From NCBI RefSeq assembly GCF_038235435.1, contig NZ_CP151275.1, positions 1,612,001-1,676,000 on the forward strand: a stretch of DNA of 64,000 nt, given 5' to 3'. Source of the DNA: Niveibacterium sp. SC-1 (GTDB taxonomy: Bacteria > Pseudomonadota > Gammaproteobacteria > Burkholderiales > Rhodocyclaceae). How positions within the stretch are numbered: position 1 is the first letter of the stretch; each line of letters starts with the position of its first letter. The translations under genes and the position numbers were made by a program. The notes under the pieces were generated by a model. It searched no databases, was not told the DNA's origin, and worked only from the letters and a program-made list of their open reading frames with translations. Positions 38,611 to 48,158 of this stretch are shown here, piece after piece.

Positions 38611-39122
38611 TCCGGCAGCCGCAGTCCGCCGTGCCGGTTGATCAGGCGTTGACGGACTGTGAGATCGAGGTCGGGTTTTCGCGTTCAGGGGCCGCCATTT
38701 TGGCGGCCTTTCATTTAGTGGCGCTACTGACACCTTGGGTGCTCGGCCTGCCCCCTGTCCAGATCGGTTTGCTAGCTCTGCTGAACGTGCTGGCGCTTGG
38801 ATTCTCCTGGCGTGCACTACGAAAAGCCGCCGATCTTTGTTTCCGCTTGCCGCGCGAGGGTGTGCCGGAGCTGCGTTGTCAGCGCGATGGTGGCTGGGCC
38901 ATGATCGCGACTCTTGGCGACTGCCGCGATTCGAGCTGGATGGTCACTCTGGTGTGGCGCGAACTCGCGACCGACAAGGTGGCGCGCGCTGTCATCCTGC
39001 GCGACGCCTGCACGGCGAAAGACTGGCGCAAGCTGCGTACCGCGTTGCGCTGGGGATGCCTCAGCCCGGCTCGCTCCAGCGATGCACCCCATTCGGCCAG
39101 CGCGGGTTCTCCAGAATCGTAG
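38607..39122 (+). CDS. Putative YgfX/CptA-like inner-membrane protein
   Basis: A 171-residue protein with two hydrophobic helices in the first 70 residues ([13 protein letters not shown] and [13 protein letters not shown]). A soluble part follows. The pattern of a basic/serine turn, LHL-like helix, second helix and small soluble domain resembles the YgfX (CptA) family. E. coli YgfX has been reported to act as a toxin affecting cell shape, but this function is not certain here. It overlaps fabF by 4 bases (TTG start at 38607; GTG 38631 is an alternative). Its 3' end overlaps nadB on the other strand by 62 bases. Confidence 0.6.
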   Translation: MIRQPQSAVPVDQALTDCEIEVGFSRSGAAILAAFHLVALLTPWVLGLPPVQIGLLALLNVLALGFSWRALRKAADLCFRLPREGVPELRCQRDGGWAMIATLGDCRDSSWMVTLVWRELATDKVARAVILRDACTAKDWRKLRTALRWGCLSPARSSDAPHSASAGSPES

Positions 39123-40674
39123 GCCGGCCATCAGGCAGGGTGTCCGGATAGTCCAGGGAGTAGTGCAAGCCGCGGCTCTCGCGACGGTTCAACGCGCTTT
39201 GCACGATCAGTTCGGCGCTCACGACCAGATTGCGTAGCTCGATGAGGTCGTTGCTGACGCGGAAATTGGCGTAAAACTCATCGATCTCGCGTTCGAGCAG
39301 CGCGATGCGGTGTTCCGCCCGCTGCAGCCGCTTGTTGGTACGTACGATCCCGACGTAGTCCCACATGAAGCGCCGCAACTCGTCCCAGTTGTGGGCGATC
39401 ACCACTTGTTCGTCCGCATCCGTGACCTGGCTTTCATCCCAGCCGGGCAGGGCTTCGGGCATGGGGCGGGGGTGCGCTTCGATGTCTTGCGCCGCCGCTT
39501 CACCGAACACTACGCATTCGAGCAGGGAGTTGCTCGCCAGGCGGTTGGCGCCGTGCAGGCCGGTGCACGCCGTTTCGCCGATGGCGTGCAGACCGCGCAG
39601 GTCCGTACGCGCCCGCAGATCTGTCAGGACTCCGCCGCAGGTGAAGTGCGCGGCCGGCATGACCGGGATTGGCTCGCGGGTGATGTCGATCCCCAGCTCG
39701 AGGCAGGTGGCCTGGATATTGGGAAAGTGCTCGTGGATGAACTCCGGGCTGCGGTGCGTGATGTCGAGGTACACGCAGTCCAGCCCGTGCTTCTTCATTT
39801 CGTAGTCGATCGCGCGGGCGACGATGTCGCGGGGGGCGAGTTCGGCGCGAGGATCGTGTCCGGGCATGAAGCGCGTGCCGTCGGGCAGGCGCAGGACGCC
39901 ACCTTCTCCCCGGACGGCCTCGGAGATCAGGAAGGATTTTGCCTGCGGGTGGTAGAGACAGGTGGGGTGGAACTGGATGAATTCCATGTTCGCGACCCGG
40001 CAGCCCGCCCGCCAGGCCATGGCGATGCCGTCGCCGGTTGCTGTGTCCGGGTTGGTCGTGCAGAGATAGACCTTGCCCGCGCCGCCGGTGGCGAGCACGG
40101 TGGTTCGTGCGGCAAAGGTCTCGACCTGCGAAGTGGTGGTGTCCAGGATGTAGGCGCCAAGGCAGCCGCGCTCGGCCTGACCCAGCTTGTGGCCGGTGAT
40201 CAGGTCAACCGCCACGTGGTGTTCGAAGACGTGGATACGCGGATGGCTGCGCACTTTTTCCGTCAGCGTCCGCTGCACTGCTGCGCCCGTGGCGTCGGCG
40301 ACATGCACGATGCGCCGGTGGCTGTGGCCGCCCTCGCGCGTGAGGTGCATGTGCAGGGGGCCTTCCTCCGCCGGAGTAAAGGGAACGCCCTGGTCGGCGA
40401 GCCACTGCACGGCCTCGCGCCCGTGCTCCACGACGAAGCGCGTGGCATTGTCGTCGCAGAGGCCGGCGCCCGCGACATGCGTGTCCCGCATGTGCGCTTC
40501 AATCGAATCCATGGGGTCGACGACGGCGGCGATGCCGCCTTGGGCCCAGGCACTGGCCCCGTCCTCAAGGTGGCGCTTGGTTATTAGCGCGACCGAATGC
40601 GACTCGGCAAGTCGCAGCGCGAGGGACTGCCCCGCAAGACCGCTGCCGATGATCAGAACGTCAAATTGGAGCAC
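39061..40674 (-). CDS. nadB: L-aspartate oxidase
   Basis: FAD enzyme that oxidises L-aspartate to iminoaspartate, the first step of de novo NAD synthesis. From GTG 40674 the product is 537 residues, starting with the FAD motif [26 protein letters not shown] and HEVASN-like [12 protein letters not shown] segments are typical. A longer in-frame start upstream would cross into the rpoE promoter region and is rejected. The gene is divergent from rpoE and converges with the YgfX-like gene by a 62-base overlap. Confidence 0.96.
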   Translation of the reverse strand: MLQFDVLIIGSGLAGQSLALRLAESHSVALITKRHLEDGASAWAQGGIAAVVDPMDSIEAHMRDTHVAGAGLCDDNATRFVVEHGREAVQWLADQGVPFTPAEEGPLHMHLTREGGHSHRRIVHVADATGAAVQRTLTEKVRSHPRIHVFEHHVAVDLITGHKLGQAERGCLGAYILDTTTSQVETFAARTTVLATGGAGKVYLCTTNPDTATGDGIAMAWRAGCRVANMEFIQFHPTCLYHPQAKSFLISEAVRGEGGVLRLPDGTRFMPGHDPRAELAPRDIVARAIDYEMKKHGLDCVYLDITHRSPEFIHEHFPNIQATCLELGIDITREPIPVMPAAHFTCGGVLTDLRARTDLRGLHAIGETACTGLHGANRLASNSLLECVVFGEAAAQDIEAHPRPMPEALPGWDESQVTDADEQVVIAHNWDELRRFMWDYVGIVRTNKRLQRAEHRIALLEREIDEFYANFRVSNDLIELRNLVVSAELIVQSALNRRESRGLHYSLDYPDTLPDGRPTILENPRWPNGVHRWSEPG

Positions 40675-40764
40675 GGTGTGGGGAGCTGCAGAAGAGCGCC
40701 GAATATAGCATGCAGGCCGCTCGTCACCGCTCGTCGCCAAGGCTGGAGTAACCCCGCTCGCGAC

Positions 40765-40792
40765 TGAACTATTCGCCCCCCAGCCAGTCAAT
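40765..40792 (+). promoter_or_regulatory. Sigma-E-like promoter upstream of rpoE
   Basis: TGAACTA (40765-40771) and GTCAAT (40787-40792), 15 bases apart, resemble the sigma-E pattern GGAACTT-N15-GTCNNA. It would provide autoregulation. Confidence 0.45.
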
Positions 40793-40829
40793 TCCGGCAC
40801 GATCAGTCGGAGTGGTGGATGGCCTGGGC

Positions 40830-40835
40830 TATAAT
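40830..40835 (+). promoter_or_regulatory. -10 element (TATAAT) upstream of rpoE
   Basis: A perfect TATAAT followed by CCTC, 55 bases before the rpoE start. No clear -35 was seen. A second, housekeeping promoter for the stress operon is plausible. Confidence 0.45.
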
Positions 40836-40889
40836 CCTCGATTGCGCCAGCCAGAGCGCGATCAAGAAAAGCCAATCTTTCCCTACCCA

Positions 40890-41489
40890 ATGAGTGATCG
40901 TCAGGTTGATCAACAACTGGTCGAGCGCGCGCAGCGCGGCGACAAGCAGGCGTTCGGCCTGCTGGTGGCCAAGTATCAGCGCAAGCTCGTCCGGCTGTTG
41001 TCACGCATGATTCGGGATCCGGCAGAAGTAGAGGACGTCGCCCAGGAAGCCTTCATCAAGGCCTATCGTGCCTTGCCCGCTTTCCGTGGCGAGAGCGCCT
41101 TCTACACCTGGCTGTACCGGATCGGCATCAACACGGCAAAGAACTGGCTGGTTTCCAATGGGCGTCGCGTGCCGACCACCACGGAAATCATGTCGGAGGA
41201 TGCCGAAGGCTACAGCGATGCCGAATTGTTGCGTGATATCGATACGCCTGAGCGCCTGCTGCTCACAAAGCAGATAGGCGAGACAGTGAACATTGCGATG
41301 GACGGCCTGCCGGAAGAACTTCGGACCGCCATCGTGTTGAGGGAAATCGAGGGTTTGAGTTACGAGGAAATCGCTGCGGCGATGGATTGTCCAATCGGGA
41401 CTGTCCGCTCGCGCATTTTTCGTGCGCGCGAGGCGATCGCTGAGCGTTTGCGGCCGCTGTTGGAGACAAGCCCGGATAAGAGGTGGTAA
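40890..41489 (+). CDS. rpoE: Extracytoplasmic stress sigma factor RpoE/AlgU
   Basis: ECF sigma factor for envelope stress, 199 residues from ATG 40890 ([18 protein letters not shown]). Region 2 ([35 protein letters not shown]) and region 4 ([16 protein letters not shown]) are complete. No Shine-Dalgarno sequence is evident. First gene of rpoE-rseA-rseB-mucD, where RseA and RseB restrain the sigma factor until envelope stress. Confidence 0.97.
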   Translation: MSDRQVDQQLVERAQRGDKQAFGLLVAKYQRKLVRLLSRMIRDPAEVEDVAQEAFIKAYRALPAFRGESAFYTWLYRIGINTAKNWLVSNGRRVPTTTEIMSEDAEGYSDAELLRDIDTPERLLLTKQIGETVNIAMDGLPEELRTAIVLREIEGLSYEEIAAAMDCPIGTVRSRIFRAREAIAERLRPLLETSPDKRW

Positions 41490-41495
41490 GAACAA

Positions 41496-42035
41496 ATGGA
41501 TGATCGGATTTCTGCGCTGCTGGACGGCGAACTGGATGATGCCGGAACGGCAGCTGCGCTGGATGTGCTTCGAGCCGAGCCCGAAGCGCGCCGGCAATGG
41601 CAGATGGCTTGTTTGATCGGCGATACGCTGCGCGAAGGCCGTGTCGGCACGCCCGACATGGTCGATGCCGTGATGACGCGCCTGGAGCGCGAACCGACCG
41701 TGTTGGCGCCCGTTGCCGAGCGTGAGGCTGTGATCGCCCGTGCACCGGCGAATGACACTTCCTGGCGTCGCGTGATGTCCATCGCCGCGGCTGTCATGGG
41801 TATCGTCGTAGTGGCCTGGTCGGCATCGCGCTTCCAGGAGCCCATGAGTCCGGTTGCCGCCTTCGCCAAAGCCGGCGTGGCTCCTGCCGTGGCGCGTGTT
41901 GCCAGCGCGACCGAGGGCGATGCCACACGCGCTTATCTGCTTGCACATCAAGCCTACGCCGGCGGCGCCGCCTCTCCGGGCGTGGCCAGTTATGTGCGCA
42001 CGGCCAGCGTTCAGACCAGCGACACGCCCCAATGA
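41496..42035 (+). CDS. rseA: Anti-sigma-E factor RseA
   Basis: Single-pass inner-membrane anti-sigma factor, 179 residues. The cytoplasmic N-domain (ISALLDGELDD) binds RpoE, a transmembrane helix lies at about residues 92-110 (RVMSIAAAVMGIVVVAWS), and the periplasmic part binds RseB. Starts 6 bases after rpoE and overlaps rseB by 4 bases. Confidence 0.93.
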   Translation: MDDRISALLDGELDDAGTAAALDVLRAEPEARRQWQMACLIGDTLREGRVGTPDMVDAVMTRLEREPTVLAPVAEREAVIARAPANDTSWRRVMSIAAAVMGIVVVAWSASRFQEPMSPVAAFAKAGVAPAVARVASATEGDATRAYLLAHQAYAGGAASPGVASYVRTASVQTSDTPQ

Positions 42036-43003
42036 TGGTTTCACGCATGTTCTGCGCCGCCCTCGCGCTGTGGGCGGGTCAGGCCATGGCCGACGCGCAG
42101 CCGGACGCCTACCGCTGGCTGTCGCGCATGGCTTCGTCTTCGCAACGCCTGTGCTACACCGGCACGTTCGTGTATCAGGCAGGCAAGCGCATCGAGACTT
42201 CGCGGATCGCTCACCGCAGCGACAAGAACGGCGAATACGAACGTCTGGAGTCCCTGGACGGCGCGCCGCGCGAGATCGTGCGTTCGAATCAGGACGTGAA
42301 GGTCTACTTCCCACGCGAACGCATGGTGGTTGCCGACCGGGTGACGCGTCCCCGCTTTCCGGCCCTCAATATCTTCTCGCCCACCGTCCTGGCTGACCAT
42401 TACCTCATCACCCTGGGTGGCGAGGACCGCGTGGCGGGTCTGACGGCGCGTCAGCTGGTACTCAAGCCGCGGGACGATCTGCGGTACGGCCATGAATTCT
42501 GGATCGAGCCTGAGAGCGGGCTTCTGCTCAAGTCACAGCTCATCGATGCCCAGGGCGATGTGGTTGAGCAGTTCGCCTTCTCTGAAGTCAGCCTGGGGCC
42601 GAGCGTGGATCAGGAGCGCCTACGCTCGCGTTTTGCTTCGGAGGCGGGCGGCTGGCGCGAGGTGAATGCCAGCGGTGAGCCGCTGCGCGCCGAAGACAAC
42701 GACTGGCTCTTCAAGTCGGCGCCGGCGGGCTTCAAGCAGGTGAGCGTGGTGCGTCGCGTCTTGAAGCAAGGCGGCGTGGAAGCGGTGCACGCGATCTTCT
42801 CCGATGGTCTGGCCACCGTTTCTGTTTTCGTGGAACCGATCGACTCCGGCCGACCGGCGCCTTCTCTGGGCGAGAGTCACGCCGGACCGACCCAGATCTT
42901 CAAGCGCAAACTGGGCAACGATGTGCTCGTCACCGCACTTGGTGAGGTCCCGCCCCAGACCGTGCGGCGGGTGGCAGAGGGCGTCGAGGCCCGCCCGCAA
43001 TGA
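42032..43003 (+). CDS. rseB: Periplasmic sigma-E regulator RseB/MucB
   Basis: Secreted regulator that protects RseA from proteolysis and senses lipid/LPS stress. The 323-residue protein has a signal peptide (to about AMADA), a LolA-like MucB N-domain (CYTGTFVYQAGKRIETSRI) and the C-terminal domain. The start is ATGA-overlapped with rseA; the second Met may be used. Overlaps mucD by 4 bases. Confidence 0.94.
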   Translation: MMVSRMFCAALALWAGQAMADAQPDAYRWLSRMASSSQRLCYTGTFVYQAGKRIETSRIAHRSDKNGEYERLESLDGAPREIVRSNQDVKVYFPRERMVVADRVTRPRFPALNIFSPTVLADHYLITLGGEDRVAGLTARQLVLKPRDDLRYGHEFWIEPESGLLLKSQLIDAQGDVVEQFAFSEVSLGPSVDQERLRSRFASEAGGWREVNASGEPLRAEDNDWLFKSAPAGFKQVSVVRRVLKQGGVEAVHAIFSDGLATVSVFVEPIDSGRPAPSLGESHAGPTQIFKRKLGNDVLVTALGEVPPQTVRRVAEGVEARPQ

Positions 43004-44400
43004 CGTCGGCTGGATGGGCCCGGCAGGCTTGGTTCGTCTGCCTGCTATTGCTTGCCGCGCCCGCTGCGTTTGCCCGTGATTTGCCGGATCTCGCGGGGCT
43101 GGTGGAGAAATTCGGCCCGGCGGTAGTTAACGTCAGTACTGTCAGCACGCACCGCAGCCGCCGTGACGACGAGGAGATGCAGGACTTCCTGCGTCGCTTC
43201 GGTCCGCGTCACCCGCCGATTCCGCGCGATGAGGAGAGTGAATCGCTGGGTTCGGGCTTCATCATCTCGGCCGATGGCTACATTCTCACCAATGCGCATG
43301 TCATTGAGTCGGCGGACGAGATCGTGGTGCGCCTGGTGGACAAGCGTGAATTCCGCGCCCGGGTGATCGGGGCCGACAAGCGGACCGACGTCGCGGTCAT
43401 CAAGATCGATGCCACCAACCTGCCAAGGGTGAACCTCGGGGATCCGAAGGCAATGCGGGTGGGAGACTGGGTGCTGGCGATTGGTTCGCCCTTTGGTTTC
43501 GAGCACTCGGTGACGGCGGGCATCGTCAGCGCCAAGGGACGTTCCTTGCCTGACGAAACGCTCGTGCCTTTCATCCAGACCGATGTCGCGATCAATCCGG
43601 GTAACTCGGGCGGCCCGCTTTTCAACATGAAGGGCGAGGTGATCGGGGTCAATTCGCAGATCTACAGCGAAACGGGCGGTTTCATGGGCCTGTCTTTCGC
43701 GATCCCCATCGACGTGGCAATCGATGTCCACAACCAGCTGCGCAGTACGGGCAAGGTGACCCGTGGTCGCGTCGGGGTGGTGATCCAGGAGGTGACGCGC
43801 GACGTCGCCGATAGTTTCGGCCTCAAGAATGCGGTAGGTGCGCTTGTCAGCTCGGTCGAGAAGGGCGGGCCCGCGGACAAGGCCGGCGTGCTGGTGGGCG
43901 ACGTGATCCTGCGCTTTGAGGGCAAGGCGATCGAGGATTCGGTGGATCTGCCGCGGGTGGTGGGCGCGAGCAGGCCGGGAGCCAAAGCGGTCATGCAGAT
44001 CTGGCGTCAAGGGGCTGCTCGCGATCTGTCCGTGGTGGTCGCGCAGTTGCCCGACGAGGATTCAGAGGCCGAGCCGGTGGCCGCACGCAAGCAGGAGACC
44101 AGCCGCGCCGGCAACCGCCTGGGGCTTTCGGTGGCGGTGCCGACGGCAGAGCAGAAGCGCAAGCTCAAGGGCTCGGCGGCGCTGGTCGTGAAGGAGGCGC
44201 GAGGTGTTGCGGCGCGCGCCCAGCTGCGGACGGGCGACTTCGTGCTGGCAGCTGTCAAGGCAGGTGAGCCGGTCGCGCTGGGGTCGACCGAACAGTTCAA
44301 TCGTTTTGCGGCGGCGGTTGCGCCGGGGGAAAGCGTGTCGCTGCTTGTGCGGCGCGGCGATGCCCAGTCTTTCGTGAGCCTGCGGGCGCCGCTCAAATAG
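43000..44400 (+). CDS. mucD: Periplasmic serine protease MucD/DegP
   Basis: HtrA-family protease and chaperone, 466 residues, with signal peptide (ending near FARD). The trypsin-like domain has catalytic His ([10 protein letters not shown]), Asp ([10 protein letters not shown]) and Ser ([11 protein letters not shown]), followed by two PDZ domains (about 265-350 and 375-465). It is the last gene of the sigma-E operon and a hairpin lies 43 bases after its stop. Confidence 0.96.
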   Translation: MTSAGWARQAWFVCLLLLAAPAAFARDLPDLAGLVEKFGPAVVNVSTVSTHRSRRDDEEMQDFLRRFGPRHPPIPRDEESESLGSGFIISADGYILTNAHVIESADEIVVRLVDKREFRARVIGADKRTDVAVIKIDATNLPRVNLGDPKAMRVGDWVLAIGSPFGFEHSVTAGIVSAKGRSLPDETLVPFIQTDVAINPGNSGGPLFNMKGEVIGVNSQIYSETGGFMGLSFAIPIDVAIDVHNQLRSTGKVTRGRVGVVIQEVTRDVADSFGLKNAVGALVSSVEKGGPADKAGVLVGDVILRFEGKAIEDSVDLPRVVGASRPGAKAVMQIWRQGAARDLSVVVAQLPDEDSEAEPVAARKQETSRAGNRLGLSVAVPTAEQKRKLKGSAALVVKEARGVAARAQLRTGDFVLAAVKAGEPVALGSTEQFNRFAAAVAPGESVSLLVRRGDAQSFVSLRAPLK

Positions 44401-44410
44401 CCGCTTCCGA

Positions 44411-44416
44411 TATAAT
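44411..44416 (+). promoter_or_regulatory. TATAAT -10 element before lepA
   Basis: A perfect TATAAT directly after the mucD stop, 61 bases before the lepA start, without a clear -35. The same TATAATCCTC string also occurs before rpoE. Confidence 0.45.
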
Positions 44417-44442
44417 CCTCAGGTTCCCCATCGACGGATTCC

Positions 44443-44470
44443 AAAAAGGGTGCGGTCACGCACCCTTTTT
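44443..44470 (+). terminator. Terminator-like hairpin abutting the lepA start
   Basis: Perfect 12-base stem (44443-44454 and 44459-44470) with GTCA loop and a TTTTT run, ending 6 bases before the lepA ATG (44477). It can end mucD transcription. If transcription starts at the TATAAT before it, the hairpin would lie in the lepA leader and block ribosome access. Confidence 0.85.
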
Positions 44471-44476
44471 CATGGC

Positions 44477-46270
44477 ATGCAGCACATACGCAACTTCTCC
44501 ATCATCGCCCACATCGACCACGGCAAAAGCACGCTGGCCGATCGACTGATCCAGCGCTGCGGCGGCCTCTCCGACCGCGAGATGGAGGCTCAGGTGCTCG
44601 ACTCCATGGATATCGAGCGTGAGCGGGGCATCACGATCAAGGCGCAGACGGCGGCCTTGAGCTACCTCGCCCGCGACGGCCAGCGCTACAACCTCAACCT
44701 CATCGACACCCCGGGGCACGTCGACTTCTCCTACGAAGTCAGCCGCTCGCTCGCCGCCTGCGAGGGCGCGCTGCTGGTGGTCGACGCGTCCCAGGGGGTC
44801 GAGGCGCAGACGGTGGCCAACTGCTACACGGCGCTCGAGCAGGGCGTGGACGTCGTGCCCGTTCTCAACAAGATGGACCTGCCGCAGGCCGATCCGGACG
44901 CCGCGCGCCAGGAAGTGGAGGACGTGATCGGTATCGATGCGACCGACGCGATTCCCTGTAGCGCCAAAACGGGCATGGGCATCGACGACATCCTCGAGGC
45001 GATCATCGCGCGGGTGCCTGCGCCCCAAGGCAAGCCGGAAGGCCCGCTCAAGGCACTGATCATCGATTCCTGGTTCGACAACTACGTCGGCGTCGTGATG
45101 CTGGTGCGGGTGGTCGACGGGGCGCTGCGCCCCAAGGACAAGATCCTGTTCATGAGCACCGGTGCCCAGCATCTGTGCGAACAGGTGGGCGTATTCACGC
45201 CCAAGTCGCTGTCGCGCGAGGCGCTCAAGGCGGGTGAAGTCGGCTTTGTCATCGCGGGTATCAAGGAACTCACCAGCGCGCGCGTGGGCGACACGATCAC
45301 CCTGGCCAATGCGCCCGCGGTCGAGCCGCTCGAAGGCTTCAAGGAGATCAAGCCGCAGGTCTTCGCCGGTCTCTATCCGGTGGAGGCGAGCGAATACGAC
45401 CAGTTGCGCGAATCGCTTGAAAAGCTGCGCCTGAACGACGCCTCGCTGCAGTTCGAGCCCGAGGTGTCACAGGCACTGGGTTTCGGTTTTCGCTGCGGCT
45501 TCCTTGGGCTTTTGCACATGGAGATCGTGCAGGAGCGCCTGGAGCGCGAGTTCGACATGGATCTCATTACCACGGCGCCGACGGTGGTCTATGAGGTCGT
45601 GCTCAACAGTGGCGATGTCCTGCGGGTCGAGAACCCGGCGAAGCTGCCCGAGGTGTCGAAAATGGCCGAGGTTCGCGAGCCCATCATCTCGACCACGATC
45701 TTCGTGCCGCAGGACTACCTCGGCCCGGTTATGACACTGTGCAATGCGAAGCGTGGTAACCAGGTCGACATGCACTACCACGGCCGGCAGGTGAAGCTTG
45801 TCTATGACATGCCGATGGCCGAGGTGGTCATGGACTTCTTCGACAAGCTCAAATCAGTTTCGCGCGGCTATGCGTCGCTCGACTACGAGTTCAAGGAGTA
45901 CCGCGCGGCCGACGTCGTGAAGCTCGATGTGCTGGTGGCGGGTGAGAAGGTGGACGCGCTCTCGGTGATCGTCCACCGCGCCAACTCGCAATACCGGGGG
46001 CGCGAGCTGGCAGCCAAGCTGCGTGAGCTGATTCCGCGCCAAATGTTCGATGTGGCGGTGCAGGCGGCAATCGGCTCACACATCATTGCGCGCGAGACCA
46101 TCAAGGCGCTGCGCAAGAACGTGCTCGCCAAGTGCTATGGCGGTGACATCACGCGCAAGAAGAAACTTCTGGAAAAACAGAAGGAAGGCAAGCGCCGCAT
46201 GAAGCAGGTGGGCAACGTGGAGATCCCGCAGGATGCCTTCCTTGCCGTGTTGCGCACCGACGACAAATAA
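44477..46270 (+). CDS. lepA: Elongation factor 4 (LepA)
   Basis: Ribosomal back-translocase/initiation GTPase, 597 residues from ATG 44477 ([19 protein letters not shown]). G motifs [15 protein letters not shown] and NKMDLP are present, followed by domain II and the LepA-specific C-terminal domain ([16 protein letters not shown]). A GTG 27 bases upstream lies inside the hairpin and is not favoured. lepB follows after 21 bases. Confidence 0.97.
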   Translation: MQHIRNFSIIAHIDHGKSTLADRLIQRCGGLSDREMEAQVLDSMDIERERGITIKAQTAALSYLARDGQRYNLNLIDTPGHVDFSYEVSRSLAACEGALLVVDASQGVEAQTVANCYTALEQGVDVVPVLNKMDLPQADPDAARQEVEDVIGIDATDAIPCSAKTGMGIDDILEAIIARVPAPQGKPEGPLKALIIDSWFDNYVGVVMLVRVVDGALRPKDKILFMSTGAQHLCEQVGVFTPKSLSREALKAGEVGFVIAGIKELTSARVGDTITLANAPAVEPLEGFKEIKPQVFAGLYPVEASEYDQLRESLEKLRLNDASLQFEPEVSQALGFGFRCGFLGLLHMEIVQERLEREFDMDLITTAPTVVYEVVLNSGDVLRVENPAKLPEVSKMAEVREPIISTTIFVPQDYLGPVMTLCNAKRGNQVDMHYHGRQVKLVYDMPMAEVVMDFFDKLKSVSRGYASLDYEFKEYRAADVVKLDVLVAGEKVDALSVIVHRANSQYRGRELAAKLRELIPRQMFDVAVQAAIGSHIIARETIKALRKNVLAKCYGGDITRKKKLLEKQKEGKRRMKQVGNVEIPQDAFLAVLRTDDK

Positions 46271-46291
46271 GTCGTCCAACGAGGAGACTTC

Positions 46292-47086
46292 GTGGATTTC
46301 GCTCTGATTCTGTTCATCCTGTCGGTCGTAACCGGCGTCCTCTGGGCGCTCGACCGATTCGTCATGCGCAAGCGCCGGGCCGCCGACGCGGGCGAGCCCG
46401 TTTGGGTAGAGTGGGGGGCGGGTTTCTTCCCCATCCTGTTGGCGATCTTCCTGCTACGTTCCTTTGTCATGGAGCCTTTCCGGATCCCTTCGGGCTCGAT
46501 GATCCCGACCCTGCTCGTCGGCGACTTCATCCTGGTGAACAAGTACGCCTACGGCATCCGTCTGCCGGTGCTGGACAAGAAGGTGATCGACATCGATTCG
46601 CCGAAGCGTGGCGACGTAGTGGTTTTCCGCTATCCCCTGAACCCGTCGCAGGACTACATCAAGCGTGTGGTTGGCTTGCCTGGCGATACTGTCGAGTACT
46701 TCGGCAAGCGACTCAAGGTGAATGGCGAGGAAATGCCCCTGGTCGCACAGGGCGACTATCTGCATGCCGATCGACTGCAGTATTCGAAGCGTTTCAACGA
46801 GACCTTGTCGGGCGTCCAGCACGCCATCCTGAACGACACCGACGCGCCCGACTACGTGCCGCCGCAGCAGCGGCTGCCGTTCCAGGGCCAGGAGAGCTGC
46901 GTCTATACTAGCCAGGGCGTCCGCTGCACCGTGCCGCCGGGCCACTACTTCATGATGGGGGACAACCGCGACCAGAGCGCCGACTCCCGCTTCTGGGGGT
47001 TCGTGCCCGACGAGAACCTTCGCGGTCGCGCCTTTTTCATCTGGTTCAATTTCAGTGACCTGAAGCGCATTGGTCGCTTCCACTAA
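46292..47086 (+). CDS. lepB: Signal peptidase I
   Basis: Membrane protease that removes Sec signal peptides, 264 residues from GTG 46292 with GAGGAG upstream. Two transmembrane helices (about 3-20 and 44-60). Catalytic S69 (PSGSMIPT) and K124 (DYIKRVVGLPGD) are present. Located after lepA, the usual order in gamma- and betaproteobacteria. Confidence 0.97.
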   Translation: MDFALILFILSVVTGVLWALDRFVMRKRRAADAGEPVWVEWGAGFFPILLAIFLLRSFVMEPFRIPSGSMIPTLLVGDFILVNKYAYGIRLPVLDKKVIDIDSPKRGDVVVFRYPLNPSQDYIKRVVGLPGDTVEYFGKRLKVNGEEMPLVAQGDYLHADRLQYSKRFNETLSGVQHAILNDTDAPDYVPPQQRLPFQGQESCVYTSQGVRCTVPPGHYFMMGDNRDQSADSRFWGFVPDENLRGRAFFIWFNFSDLKRIGRFH

Positions 47087-47099
47087 TCGGAGACGCAGA

Positions 47100-47468
47100 A
47101 TGCTCCAACGTCAGCGCGGCATCTCCCTTATCGGGACGTTGATCATCGCCGTTCTCATCATCGGCGCCATCATCATGGCGATGCGGATGGTGCCGGTTTA
47201 CAACGAGTACTTTGCGGTGAAGCGGGCGCTCAATGTGATCGCGACCAGTAGCGAAGCTCAGAGCCCGGAAGCCATTCGCGGCGCGTTTAATCGCAAGGCC
47301 AGTGTCGAAGACATTTCGACCATCAAAGGCCAAGATCTCTCCATTACCAAGGAGAACGGTCGCTACGTAATCGAGGCGGAGTGGGAGCGTCGTATCGACT
47401 TGGTGTCCAACGTCAGCCTGGTTTTCAGCTTCCGGGCTTCGAGTGCTGCCAGTGGTGGTGACAACTGA
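47100..47468 (+). CDS. DUF4845 single-pass membrane protein
   Basis: A 122-residue protein of the DUF4845 family with an N-terminal prepilin-like segment (QRGISLIGTLIIAVLIIGAI) and a periplasmic domain. Function unknown. It is commonly encoded between lepB and rnc in Betaproteobacteria. Start ATG 47100 with GGAG upstream; a longer frame would overlap the lepB end. Confidence 0.88.
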   Translation: MLQRQRGISLIGTLIIAVLIIGAIIMAMRMVPVYNEYFAVKRALNVIATSSEAQSPEAIRGAFNRKASVEDISTIKGQDLSITKENGRYVIEAEWERRIDLVSNVSLVFSFRASSAASGGDN

Positions 47469-47477
47469 GTCGCGACT

Positions 47478-48158
47478 ATGACCGAGCGTAGCCTGCAGGC
47501 CGCGCTGGGGCACGCATTCGGCCACGCCGGTCTGTTGACGCAGGCTCTGACGCATCGCAGCTTCGGAACCCCGCACAACGAACGTCTGGAGTTCGTTGGC
47601 GACAGCGTGTTGAACTGCGTCGTCGCGCGCGCCCTGTTCCGTCAGTTTCCCGATCTGGATGAGGGCTCGCTGTCGCGACTGCGGGCCGGACTGGTCAAGC
47701 AGGATGCCTTGCACAAGCTCGCCTTGGGCCTCGAACTCGGTGGGATGCTGCGTCTCGGCGATGGCGAACTGCGCTCCGGTGGCGCACAGAGGCCCTCCAT
47801 CCTGGCCGATGCGCTGGAAGCCCTTTTCGGCGCGATCTTTACAGATGCAGGGTTTGACGCGGCGGCGGCTACGGTGGAGCGACTTTACGCGCCATTGATC
47901 GCGGCCATCGATCCCAAGCGCGCGGGCAAAGACCCCAAAACGGAATTGCAGGAGTGGCTGCAGGCCCGCCGCCATCCGCTACCCAAATACGAGCTCGCCA
48001 GCGTCAGTGGCGAGGCGCATGCTCAGGTTTTCGAAGTGCATTGTCTGCTGGCCACCCTGTCGGTTCAGACTGTCGGTCACGGCGCTAGCCGCCGTGCCGC
48101 CGAGCAGCAAGCCGCACGCGCTGCGCTCGACACCATTGCGCAGGTTTGTCATGACTGA
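47478..48158 (+). CDS. rnc: Ribonuclease III
   Basis: Double-strand-specific endoribonuclease for rRNA and mRNA processing, 226 residues. Signature HNERLEFVGDSVLN carries the catalytic acidic residues, and a C-terminal dsRNA-binding domain (about 155-222) follows. It overlaps era by 8 bases, as in the conserved rnc-era pair. Confidence 0.97.
   Translation: MTERSLQAALGHAFGHAGLLTQALTHRSFGTPHNERLEFVGDSVLNCVVARALFRQFPDLDEGSLSRLRAGLVKQDALHKLALGLELGGMLRLGDGELRSGGAQRPSILADALEALFGAIFTDAGFDAAAATVERLYAPLIAAIDPKRAGKDPKTELQEWLQARRHPLPKYELASVSGEAHAQVFEVHCLLATLSVQTVGHGASRRAAEQQAARAALDTIAQVCHD

Noticed and set aside
40675-41004. A longer start for nadB.
   Set aside because: It would run through the rpoE promoter region and into rpoE, and the FAD motif already sits at the GTG start.
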